This document shows, piece by piece, positions 45,701-64,000 of a stretch of 64,000 nt of DNA. The stretch covers positions 38,887,228-38,951,227 of the forward strand of contig NC_092115.1 of assembly GCF_045679555.1 (NCBI RefSeq), in the 5' to 3' direction. Origin of the DNA: Salvelinus alpinus. Lineage: Eukaryota; Chordata; Actinopteri; Salmoniformes; Salmonidae. The notes beneath the pieces are model-generated. The model saw nothing but the letters and a program-made list of their open reading frames with translations, was not told the DNA's origin and made no database searches. Position numbers and translations under genes: made by a program. Position 1 is the first letter of the stretch. Every line of letters begins with the position of its first letter.

Positions 45701-45759
45701 AGAGACTGAAAAACAGCTTCTATCTCAAGGCCATCAGACTGTTAAACAGCCACCACTAA
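42757..45759 (+). CDS. LINE endonuclease-reverse transcriptase, about 993-1000 aa, open
   Basis: Continuous frame to the stop at 45757-45759. The in-frame ATG at 42778 (MAGDFRRRKEMAASL) is the likelier start because the element's conserved sequence begins there. Order: short N-terminal region with a basic RRRKRGKRGG tract (about residue 105), apurinic-type endonuclease (SILLANVQSLDNK, CFTETWLT, VAGDFNKAN, ADHDSILL), then reverse transcriptase with DYRPVALTS, LFIDYSSAFNTI and GAPQGCVLSPLLY. The catalytic KFADDTT is followed by three extra residues NRM (9 nt, 45079-45087) that are absent from copy 1. Other differences are GCPQVV for GRPQVV and NNTKEM for NKTKEM. The copy looks young, but the insertion beside the catalytic aspartates may disable it. 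Confidence 0.9.
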   Translation: MRVLSHMAGDFRRRKEMAASLRVPWKICSILFFHVLFLTSVPQVILGFITYSREELLNIRLTSTHHRSYQEYDFPETDPVFCLPPNTMDLIPAGDPVRRRKRGKRGGLVVRLRRRAHRAPLPSILLANVQSLDNKVDEIRARVAFQRDIRDCNVLCFTETWLTQETLTESVQPAGFFMHRADRNKHLSGKKRGGGVCLMINETWCDHHNNTQELKSFCSPDLELLTIKCRPHYLPREFSSIIITAVYIPPQADTSMALNELYLTLCKLETTHPEAAFIVAGDFNKANLKTKLPKFYQHIDCATRAGKTLDHCYTNFRDAYKALPRPPFGKADHDSILLIPAYKQKLKQQAPALRSVQRWSDQSESTLQDCFDHADWNMFRIASNNNIDEYADSVSEFIRKCIDDVVPTATIKTFPNQKPWIDGSIRVKLKARTTAFNQGKVTGSMTEYKQCSYSLRKAIKQAKSQYRDKIESQFNSSDTRGMWQGLQSITDYKKKTSPVADQDVLLPDRLNNFFARFEDNTVPLTRPPTKTCGLSFTAAEVSKTFKRVNPRKAAGPDGIPSRVLRACADQLAGVFTDIFNQSLSQSAVPTCFKRATIVPVPKKAKVTELNDYRPVALTSVIMKCFERLVKDHITSTLPDTLDPLQFAYRPNRSTDDAIATTLHTALTHLDKRNTHVRMLFIDYSSAFNTIVPSKLVIKLETLGLDPALCNWVLDFLTGCPQVVRVGNNISTPLILNTGAPQGCVLSPLLYSLFTHDCVAMHASNSIIKFADDTTNRMVVGLITNNDETAYREEVRALGVWCQENNLTLNVNNTKEMIVDFRKQQREHPPIHIDGSVVEKVESFKFLGVHITDKLNWSTHTDSVVKKAQQRLFNLRRLKKFGLSPKALTNFYRCTIESILSGCITAWYGNCSAHNRKALQRVVRSAERITGGKLPALQDTYTTRCHRKAIKIIKDNNHPSHCLFTPLSSRRRGQYRCIKAGTERLKNSFYLKAIRLLNSHH

Positions 45760-46290
45760 CATTTAGCGGCCGCTGCCAACATACTGACTCAACTCCAGCC
45801 ACTTTAAAAATGGGAATTGATGGAAATTATGTAAAAATGTACCACTAGCCACTTTAAACAATGCCACTTAATATAATGTTTACATACCCTACATTACCCA
45901 TCTCATATGTATATACTGTACTCTATCATCTACTGCATCTTGCCATCTTTATGTAATACATGTACCACTAGCCACTTTAAACTATGCCACTTTATGTTTA
46001 CATACCCTACAGTACTCATCTCATATGTATATACCGTACTCTATACCATCTACTGCATCTTGCCATGCCGTTCTGTACCACCACTCATTCATATATCTTT
46101 ATGTACATATTCTTTATCCCTTTACACTTGTGTGTGTGTATAAGGTAGTAGTTGTGGAATTGTTAGGTTAGATTACTTGTTGGTTATTACTGCATTGTCG
46201 GAACTAGAAGCACAAGCATTTCGCTACACTCGCATTAACATCTGCTAACCATGTGTATGTGACTAATAAAATTTGATTTGATTTGATTTT
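42760..46290 (+). mobile_element. Rex1-type LINE copy 2, near full length, in slc25a12 intron 4
   Basis: Runs from about the ACATGGCAGGAGACTTCCGG start to the tail TTTGATTTGATTTGATTTT ending near 46289. It is nearly identical to copy 1 (23527-26708, opposite strand) but retains the 5' part. It lies in sense orientation within the intron between exons 42366-42481 and 46589-46728. Confidence 0.88.
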
Positions 46291-48971
46291 AATTAAAGGG
46301 AACCAATTATGGTTTGTTAGTACAGTCACTCAGCCTGAAGGCCACTGTTTTAATCTGATGTCTGAATATAGGTTAATGCTGGTCTGTCATAGAATGAGCA
46401 GAACCGATATTGTCCCGGTGTTCACAGATGCACAGAAAGAAAGTGTGAGATGATGTGAAGACGTTTTAAAATGGTACAACTAATATGGCCGCCGTTCCTC
46501 CCCGTCACATAACGTTGCATTGAATGGGAATGTCCATTCTGCTCATTCTAATTCTATGGTTCTCTCGATCTGTCCATCCCTTGAACAGAGAATGTGCGGG
46601 ACATCTTCAGCCAGACCACTGTGCACCACCACATCCCCTTTAACTGGGACTGTGAGTTCATCTGCCTGCACTTTGGACACGACCGCAAGAAATGCCTCGG
46701 CTACCTCGAGTTCACCCAGTTTCTACAGGTATTCACACACACTCAGTCATGCACACACACGCTCCGTGGCGCTCACGCGGTGTAGGAAATGTAGCTTTAT
46801 AAAACGGCCACATTTTTGTCTCCGGCCAAGAGGAGGGCATCTAAAACTATGCCAGTGGCCTCGCCCGCTACCACGCCCCACGTTAACTTTGCCACCACTG
46901 TTGAAAAGTATCCCAGGGGAAGCACTGCACACGCTCTTCTCTACCTACAGGAGTTGCAGTTGGAGCATGCACGCCAGGCCTTTGCCCAGAAGGACAAGAA
47001 CAAGAGCGGCACCATCTCTGCCATGGACTTCAGTGACATCATGGCCACAATCCGACACCACATGCTTACACTGTTTGTGGAGGAAAACCTGGTTTCGGTA
47101 AGAGAGAGTGTATGATTGTGTGTGGGATAAGAGACAGGGGATTACAGACAGGGGAGTAATGGAGAGGGCATCCCTGTTCTAACCCCTTCCTCTGTGCGAT
47201 TGTCCTCCCAGGCTGCGGGGGGCAGCACCTCTCACATGGTCAGCTTCTCCTACTTCAACGCCTTCAACTCTCTGCTCAACAACATGGAGCTGATCCGCAA
47301 GATCTATAGCACGCTGGCCGGGACCCGCAAGGACGCACAGGTCACTAAAGGTAACATGCGTGCACCTTGCCTATACAGGCCCTTACGTATACCCTTCCAC
47401 ACACACACACACACACGCATGCACTGTACTGACACAGCCACACTGGTCAGAAGTGCTCCAGACGTGTGAGAGGAGTAGTGTGATCCCACTTTGCCAGTCG
47501 TCTGTTAGCTGCCAGCAGGGGAACTGTCATGTTGGTAGAGAGCATTGGCAAGCTCTCTCAATCTCTCTGTAGTGTGTGTGATGCAGACTATTAACCCATC
47601 TCTCTCTAGAGGAGTTTGCCCTTGCTGCGAACAAGTTTGGCCAGGTCTCTCCCATGGAGATTGACATCCTGTACCAGCTATCAGGCCTACACTCCCACTC
47701 TGGGTAAACATGCTCACTGCTCTAAAAGCCTCGTACTGTATACATACCTGTTCAGAGTGTTGTGGTAATGACGCTGTGTTGTCTCAGGCGTCTGAACTTT
47801 GCTGACATTGAGAGGATAGCCCCGCTGGAGGAGGGAGCGCTGCCCTATCACCTGGCCGAGTTACAGAAACAGGTAAGAGACGTGCATTTGTGTGTGTGTG
47901 CGTGTGCAACTGCGAGCGAGTGTGGGTCAAACTCTCCTCTCTCTGTGTAGCAGAGCCAGGGTGATGGTTCCAGGTCCGTGCTGCTGCAGGCCGCAGAGTC
48001 GGCCTACCGGTTCAGCTTGGGCTCCATTGCTGGAGGTAAGGGACTGGGGGTGAGGTAAGGGACTGGGGGTGAGGTAAGGGACTGGGGGTGGTGTGAGGTA
48101 AGGAATACTTTCATGGAATATATCCACCCCCCCACCCAAATAAAAAGTTACTTGGTTTAAAAAAAAAGTTTTGCCTAGTTTCAATAGCCCACTTAGGTGT
48201 GTGTGTGTAGCTACGGGAGCCACGGCAGTGTATCCGATAGACCTGGTGAAGACCAGGATGCAGAACCAGAGGATTACAGGCACGTTCGTAGGAGAGCTCA
48301 TGTACAAGAACAGCTTTGACTGTGCCAAGAAGGTGCTGCGCTACGAAGGCTTCTTTGGATTCTACAGAGGTACGGACGGACATTGTGCATTCTTGGTTGT
48401 TCTCCTTCTCGCTTTTCTTCCCCTCTTGGCTGCTGTTTTCCTCCCCATCCTTCTCTTCTACTCTTTACCTCTCTTTCCATCCTTCCCGTCCCTATTTTAT
48501 TTTCTCCTGGTCCTCTTTTTTTTACTTTTATATTGCCTGCTATTTTGCTCTTCTGTTGATGGAAAAAGAACTGCAAGACTGCCATTTATTGTTGGCTCGC
48601 CCACACTGCATCACTAAACCGGCCTCCATCCATTCACTTCTTCCTTTGTTCTTTAATTCTCACCTTTCCTTCATCCTCGTACTCTTTTCTCCTCCCTTAA
48701 GAAACTGTTGTTGTCATGAGATGTGGTTCATGTCATATGTGGACTCAATCTCCCATGCTGCCCTGCAGGTCTTCTTCCCCAGCTCATAGGCGTGGCTCCA
48801 GAGAAGGCAATCAAACTTACGGTGAGTCTAACTCCTCCCCCTCCACCAGCCAATCACTATGGATGTGCACCTTAAGATAACTCAACACGTATTCTGTTTA
48901 AGACATGTCTGACTATTCTCTCTGTAGTACTTATTTGCTGATGATCTCCTCTCTCTCTGTTCTCCCTGTAG

Positions 48972-49050
48972 ATGAATGACTTTGTGAGATAAGTTCACTG
49001 GTAAAGACGACACCATTCCCTTCGCTGCTGAGGTGCTGGCCGGAGCCTGT
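48972..49050 (+). pseudogene. slc25a12: slc25a12 exon 13 with 2-nt deletion
   Basis: The acceptor TGTAG and donor TGT|GTGAGT are intact, but the exon is 79 nt where 81 are needed to keep phase. After the codons for MNDFVR the sequence goes straight to TAAGTTC. Two bases (GA of a GAGAGA-type run) are missing compared with the family pattern R-D-K-F. This makes a TAA at 48990-48992; the frame after the gap (KF, then DDTIPFAAEVLAGAC) is well conserved. Confidence 0.88.
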
Positions 49051-49741
49051 GTGAGTATGACCGACGACCAAACCTGTTCCTGTCAAACTTCCCAACTCTA
49101 AATGCGTCCCATTCTGTTCTACCTGAATGGGAAGCTGTGGTAGCCTCCCTCCATGTCTTTCTCACTCATTTCACCTTATGTCTCTCTCTTTGCAGGCAGG
49201 GGCTTCCCAGGTGGTCTTTACGAACCCGCTGGAGATAGTCAAGATCAGACTGCAGGTGGCAGGAGAGATCACAACAGGACCCAGAATTGGCGCCCTCAGT
49301 GTCATCCGAGACCTTGGCTTTTTCGGCCTCTACAAGGTAGACGTGTGTGGCCATTACGTCTGGTGTCATTGTTCTTGTATTTTGGTGAACAAAAGGCCTT
49401 TTGATTGAAAGTAATGTATTTTATTTACTCGTGTGTGTAGGGCGCTAAAGCATGTTTATTGAGAGACATCCCTTTCTCAGCCATCTTCTTCCCAGTGTAC
49501 GCCCACACCAAGGCTCAGTTTGCCGACGAGCAGGGTCGACTAGGCCCGTTACAGCTGCTAGCTTCTGGAGCCATCGGAGGTACACGCGCTTCACAGACCT
49601 ATTCAGTTTCTATTCCACTTGATTTGATTGTCAAAAACAGTCATGGCCTCAAGTGACAGCCTTTCTGACTCCATTTCCCAGGCGTCCCTGCTGCCTCCCT
49701 GGTGACACCTGCCGATGTCATCAAGACGCGCCTGCAGGTAG

Positions 49742-50008
<267 letters not shown>

Positions 50009-50351
50009 TGAGTACGCGCGCGTGCACACAGACACACTCCCCACTGTTATAACCCAAGATACCATTGTTAGTTAATCTCCAATGTCTCATTTCCCTCTAT
50101 CTTTATCCAGTCGTCCGGCGGGGGCTGAGCCCACTCCTAAATCTCGTATCTCTGAGCTTCCTCCGGTCAGTGCTGACCACGTGGGAGGCTACCGTCTGGC
50201 CACGGCCACCTTCGCTGGCGTGGAGAACAAGTTTGGCCTCCACCTGCCCAAGTTCAAGTCCTCTGGAGTGGTCTCCATTCACCCTGACCCCGTTGACCCC
50301 TCTTCTGCCCACCCTCAAAAGGCTGCCGCCCCCCTAAAGACTGGCCTCTAA

Positions 50352-51650
50352 CTGCCTGCCACCACCCCTCCACTAAGGGCTATGCACTTAGACAGACATG
50401 CATACGGATTAACACACTCATTTTGAGGGGCCATGTACACCGAAATGCACACACGTACACTCCTAGGGGCCATGTACACCGACATGCACACACGTACACT
50501 CCTAGGGGCCATGTACACCGACATGCACACACGTACACTCCTAGGGGCCATGTACACCGACATGCACACACGTACACTCCTAGGGGCCATGTACACCGAC
50601 ATGCACACACGTACACTCCTAGGGGCCATGTGCACAGCTATAAACACAAACACCCCAGGGTCTACTCTAGTGCTCTAACCCTGGTCCTGGAGAGCCGACT
50701 GTAGGTCCATTGTTGAAGCAGGCATTAACCTGAACACTACTGTTGTATCTCCAGTGGCTACATGCGCCTCTCCTTTTTCTTTCCATTCCGCTTTTCATAT
50801 GAAACCATTGGTTTGAAAGGAGCCTTCTCTCTCTATTCCTTTGCTCTCGCTCCCATTCCTCCATCTCTCTGGTGGCTCCTCTCTTCTCATGAATAACTGA
50901 TTATCCATTTTTGGGGGGGCTACAATGATTGGACAGTGTGTGGGAGATATTTGATTGGACGGCATGTGTAAGGCTTTACTGAGTGGGCCTTGCACAGGAA
51001 GTTAATGTACATATTGTAGATCTGCTGTACAGAGACGTGACACAGCTGGAAAGGAACATTATTACTGATGTTAGAGCAATATTAATGTAACATTGGAGAA
51101 CAGTGTTATGGTAATGTTAGAGCAACCCCATGATAGCGAAACGTTTCGGTGACAAATGTTGCGGTAACGTTAAGAAGCAACGTGACTAATGTTGGAGTTA
51201 CGTTGGGCCTTCGTCTCTTGAGAATCACTCTTACTGATGTACAGACCTTTTCAAACTGTTTATTGAGGAGAATCCTGGGCAAAGGATTAAGTAACTTAAA
51301 TGCATTTTAAATTCATTCTGTGTATTTTATTGAAATAAGTAATTTAGTTTAATTTCACACCTGAAAATATTTTATTTCAAGGAGAATGAACAGCAAAAAT
51401 GGCCAAGCAAAATCTAACCAATAGTTTTGGTGGAAAACTAGACTTTGTCATACAGATAAAATGTAATCCATTTTATCATAAAATGTAATTAGATACACAC
51501 CATATCTATACAGAGTTTGGTGAACTCCAACAGAATTATAATGGACAATGTTCTGACAAAAGTCTTGTTGGAATGTTAACTAGAATGTGGTGCCTTCGGT
51601 GCCACAGAATGTGGACCCCTTATGTTATAGCCTTATTCTAAAATTGATTA
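50352..51650 (+). other. slc25a12 3' UTR and downstream flank
   Basis: Begins after the TAA at 50349-50351. Holds the 39-bp tandem repeat (50427-50637) and otherwise unique-looking sequence with GTTAATGTTAGAGCAA-like short repeats around 51060-51200. No coding sequence was recognised. A clear AATAAA signal was not fixed. Confidence 0.4.
50427..50637. repeat. 39-bp tandem repeat, 5.4 copies, in the slc25a12 3' region
   Basis: The unit starts GGGGCCATGTACACCGACAT and ends CACACACGTACACTCCTA. Four or five units are nearly perfect and the first and last carry substitutions. The length is a multiple of three, so both strands show repetitive open frames; these are artefacts of the repeat, not genes. 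Confidence 0.95.
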
Positions 51651-51654
51651 AATA

Positions 51655-52876
51655 GTCGTCGTCCCCCAATCTACACACAATACCCCATAATGATAAAGCA
51701 AAAACGAATTTATACATTTTTGCTAATTTATTAATGGGAATATTACATTTACATAACTATTCAGACCCTTTACTCAGTACTTTGTTGAAGCACCTTTGGC
51801 AGCGACTACAGCATCAAGTCTTCTTGGTATGACGCTACAAGCTTGGCACATCTGTATTTGGAGTTTCTTCCATTTTTCTCTGCAGATCCTCAAGCTCTGT
51901 CAGGTTGGATGGGGAGTGTTGCTGCACAGCTATTTTCAGGTCTCTCCAGAGATGTTCAAGTCTGGGCTCTGGCTGGGCCACTCAAGGACATTCAGAGACT
52001 TGTCCCGAAGCCACTTCTGCGTCGTCTTGGCTGTGTGCTTAGAGTCGTTGTCCTGTTGGATGGTGAACCTTTAACCCAGTCTGAGATCCTGAGGGCTCTG
52101 GAGCAGGTTTTCATCAAGGATCTCTTTGTACTTTGCTCAGTTCATCTTTCCCTCGATCCTGACTAATCTCCCTGTCACTGAAAAACATCCCAACAGGATG
52201 ATGCTGCCACCATGCTTCACCGTAGGGATGTTGACAGGTTTCCTCCAGACGTGGTGCTTGGCATTCAGGCCAAAGAGTTAAATTTTGGTTTTATCAGACC
52301 AGAGAATCTGCTCCCCCCAATTGCTCAGTTTGGCCTGGCGGCCAGCTCTAGGAAAAGTCTTGGTGGTTCCAAACCTCCATTTAAGAATGACGGAGGCCAC
52401 TGTGTTCTTGGGGACCTTCAATGCTGCAGACATCTTTTTGGTACTCTTTCCCCAGATCTGTACCTCGATATAATCCTGTCTCGGCGCTCTACGGACAATT
52501 CCTTCGACCTCATGGCTTGCTTTTTCCTCTGACACGCACTGTCAACTGTGGGACCTTATATAGACAGGTGTGTGCCTTTCCAAACTATGTCCAATCAATT
52601 AAATTTACCACAGGTGGACTCCAATCAAGTTGTAGAAACATCTCAAGGATGGTCAATGGAAACAGGATGCACCTGAGCTCAATTTTGAGTCTGAGGAAAG
52701 GGTCTGAATACTAATTAAGGTATTTCTGTTTATTTTTGCAAAAATATCTAAATCTGTTTTTGCTTGTGTAGATTGCTGAGGATTTATATTTATTTAAAAC
52801 ATTTTAGAATAATGCTGTAACGTAACAAAATGTGGATGAAGTCAAGGGGTCTGAATACTTTCCAGAGGTACTGTAT
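51655..52876 (-). mobile_element. Tc1-like transposon relic
   Basis: Right terminus GGGGTCTGAATACTTTCCAG, then AGGTACTGTA (to 52876); the left end has the corresponding TTCAGACCCTTTACTCAG but has lost its outermost part. Minus-strand transposase pieces are readable, for example 52278-52535 (VPKNTVASVILKWR helix-turn-helix). The central part is shortened and stops interrupt the frame. It lies between the convergent slc25a12 and dync1i2 3' ends. Confidence 0.8.
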
Positions 52877-53049
52877 CTATGGCTCTGCTTGCGTCCACAT
52901 CTTCGTATGTGGGAAGATTTCATTATTCATGCTTTCAGGAAGGAGAACGAAGAGACAGGTACATTAAGAGACAGGTACATTACCAAAAGAAAGTAAAAAC
53001 TTTGGTTCATAACTTGCCGTGAAGAATAGTTTTAGTTAATTTAAAAAGC

Positions 53050-53055
53050 TTTATT
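53050..53055 (-). terminator. candidate polyadenylation signal of dync1i2
   Basis: AATAAA on the minus strand (TTTATT on the plus strand), about 450 bases past the dync1i2 stop codon. It is the only canonical signal noted at a plausible distance before the Tc1 relic; not proven. Confidence 0.4.
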
Positions 53056-53501
53056 TTTGGGTTTAGGTGTAATGTTAATGGTAGGGGATATTAGTAACGT
53101 TATCTGCAGAAATATGTAATATGTTTAAAAATGTGTGTAACCGAATGTGATATAAACGCATGGATAAATAAAAATTTTGCTAAAGTATGAGGACATGGCT
53201 GTCCTTGTGTATGAAGGTTGGAATGCGCATAGCGTGGGTGATCTTTTTCTGTTCTTCACCATCAGTTTAACACACATCGTCAGACCATAGGGAACATACA
53301 TACGTCTGGAAAATGTACAAATAAAAAGTAGTAAAAAGGTACGTTTTGCATATTTAGAAAAGGACTTGAGTTGGAGCGGTGGACAGAACCCTGTCGACCT
53401 TCTAGAACCCTGAGGGATAGACATCACACCTGCTCCAACCAGAGGGAGGATTTGGAAGCAAGAGGGGCGTGGTCCCCAAAGTAACCCTGTTACCATGGTG
53501 A

Positions 53502-62434
<8,933 letters not shown>

Positions 62435-63330
62435 TAGCAATCAGGGCTGGGTAGGTTACTTTCTAAATGTAATCTGTTACGGTTACTAGTTACCTGTCCA
62501 AAACTGTAATCAGTAACATAACTTTTTGGATTACCCAAACTCAGTAATGTAATCAGTTACTTTTAGAGTACTTTCCCCTTAAGAGGCATTAGAAAAATAC
62601 AAAAATGTATGTTACCAATTGAACAACATCTATTGCAGGATAAATCAATGTTAAAGTTTACATAGTTGGACATATATGAATGTTAAATGTCACTTTATGG
62701 GTTGGTTATGTAGGCTTCTTCTAACCCATCGCTACTACATTTAATAATACTAATAAATTATATCTTTACATTAAAAAACTAAGTCTATCAGAATTCCAGT
62801 CATTCCAATAAATGTTAAACCCCTTGATCTTCAAGAACAGGACTTGGAAATATGGAAGTATAGATTAGCCAAATTGTTTTACCTGACCATAACCCCAAAA
62901 CTAAGGACTTATTAGCCAGCCCTACTCTGTTGTTTATGATTTTGTTGTCATGGAGGACTGATTGGGCTCATTGATTTGAGTTGAAAAATAAATGCTGCGC
63001 TCATGAAATGTCATGTTTTGAGCACTACTGAAAAGTGCTATTTACATGTGCTTTATTTATTTTTTGCTGCTATAGGCCTAATTGTTTAACTTTTTGTTGG
63101 TGACACTTTGATATCTTAATAATATGCAGCTGTTTAAAGAGCAAATCCACAGACAACAAAAACAAAACAGCTGCCTGGAGAAATGTACCACTCTCAGATT
63201 AATAGACAGAGCTATGGATGCAAGGACTGACCATCGAGGATATCAACATATTTTTTTTTACCATGATATGAGGCTATACAGTGTTGGTTTACATTTACAA
63301 ACACTGGAGAAAAACAACTTTATATTTTGG
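62435..63330. repeat. dispersed repeat, unclassified
   Basis: Begins GGGCTGGGTAGGTTACTTTC and includes repeated GTAATCAGTTAC/GTAATCTGTTAC words and GGATTACCCAAACTCAGTAA, then CCCCTTAAGAGGCATTAGAA. This combination is familiar from salmonid genomes as an interspersed repeat. No terminal repeats or long open frame were found. Confidence 0.45.
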
Positions 63331-63340
63331 GTTCTCATGT

Positions 63341-63787
63341 TGTCACGCCCTGGCCTTAGTTATCTTTGTTTTCTGTATTATTTTAGTTAGGTCAGGGTGT
63401 GACAGGGGGGATGTTTGTGTGTATTTGTCTCGTCTTGGGTGGTTGTATTGTATAGGGGGTTTTGTAGAGTGTATGGGGTTGGGTTCAGTGTAGGTGTTTA
63501 GGAGAGTCTATGGTTGCCTGGTTTGGTTCTCAATCAGAGACAGCTGTTTATTGTTGTCTCTGATTGGGAGCCATATTTAAGGCAGCCATAGGCATTAGGC
63601 TGGTGTGGGTAATTGTCTATGTCTAAACGTTAGTAGCGTTTGTGTGCACTTTCGTTTTGTAGCTTCACGGTCGTTTGTTGGTTTGTAAAAGTGTTCGTTT
63701 CGTGTTTTTGTCTCTTCTAATAAAATAAGATGTATTTGTATCACGCTGCGCCTTGGTCCACTCTTCCTCATCAAGACGATCGTGACA
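63341..63787 (+). repeat. solo LTR with 5-bp target duplication
   Basis: Starts TGTCACGCCCTGGCC and ends GATCGTGACA, giving TG...CA ends, and is flanked by CATGT on both sides (63336-63340 and 63788-63792). It contains a TATA-like CATATTTAAGG (about 63571) and a polyadenylation signal AATAAAATAA (about 63720). A 5-bp duplication and these ends fit a Gypsy-type LTR retrotransposon reduced by LTR-LTR recombination. Confidence 0.88.
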
Positions 63788-63870
63788 CATGTAGTGTAAA
63801 AGTTTAACTAAGTTCATGAGGCATTTATAAGTTATATTCTTTAAGAATCAATGGAGATATATATATATTT

Positions 63871-64000
63871 ACACTACTGTTCAAAATTTTGGGGTCACTT
63901 AGAAATGTCCTTGTTTTTGAAAGAAAAGCACTTTTTTTCCCAAATTTAAAATAACATCAAATTGATCAGAAATACAGTGTAGACATTGTTAATGTTGTAA
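63871..64000. mobile_element. left end of a Tc1-like element, cut by the window edge
   Basis: ACACTACTGTTCAAAATTTT, then GGGGTCACTTAGAAATG is the terminal sequence of a common salmonid Tc1-like family. Only 130 bases are inside the window, so the coding part cannot be judged. Confidence 0.65.

Noticed and set aside
50348..50704. Repetitive proteins on both strands (MAPRSVRVCMSVY type)
   Set aside because: Products of the 39-bp tandem repeat in non-coding 3' sequence.
52212..52532. Plus-strand frame in the Tc1 relic
   Set aside because: Antisense to the decayed transposase, whose minus-strand frame (52278-52535) is the recognisable one.

Overview
The window is vertebrate DNA from a salmonid fish (Salmo/Oncorhynchus type). 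It contains spliced genes with GT-AG introns, long TG/CA microsatellites, tRNA-derived salmonid SINEs, several Tc1-like transposons and Rex1-type LINEs. Three genes are recognised in the order metap1d (-), slc25a12 (+), dync1i2 (-). From memory this matches, with orientation, the human 2q31 block METAP1D-HAT1-SLC25A12-DYNC1I2; HAT1 is the missing member.

Layout. 0.9-2.4 kb: remains of metap1d, with seven recognisable exons carrying stops, frameshifts, a lost splice donor and a small hairpin insertion. 2.4-27.7 kb: a stack of nested transposons. It includes an inverted-terminal-repeat element broken by a Tx1/L1-like LINE that is itself broken by a hAT element, then SINE and LINE fragments. It ends with an IS630/Tc1-like element whose transposase carries about 78 copies of a 21-bp repeat and which is broken by a Rex1-type LINE. 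27.7-50.35 kb: slc25a12 (Aralar1, mitochondrial aspartate/glutamate carrier), 18 coding exons. A 9.8-kb endogenous retrovirus with indistinguishable LTRs sits in intron 1 in sense orientation, and a second Rex1-type LINE sits in intron 4. A 2-nt deletion in exon 13 breaks the reading frame. 50.4-53.5 kb: 3' flank with a 39-bp tandem repeat and a Tc1 relic. 53.5-61.7 kb: dync1i2 (cytoplasmic dynein 1 intermediate chain 2), 15 coding exons plus one alternative exon, intact in every exon read; its introns hold Tc1 elements and LINE debris. 61.7-64 kb: upstream flank with a dispersed repeat, a solo LTR with 5-bp target duplication and the start of another Tc1 element.

Interpretation. Salmonids had a recent whole-genome duplication. 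One dead gene (metap1d), one gene with a single frame-breaking lesion (slc25a12), one apparently missing gene (hat1) and one intact gene (dync1i2) in 62 kb fit a duplicated block at different stages of gene loss; this is inference. No new defence or metabolic system is evident. The most notable items are the slc25a12 lesion, the young retrovirus in its first intron with a second env transmembrane-subunit region, the five-frame-open minisatellite inside a transposase gene, and the base-resolved nested insertions.
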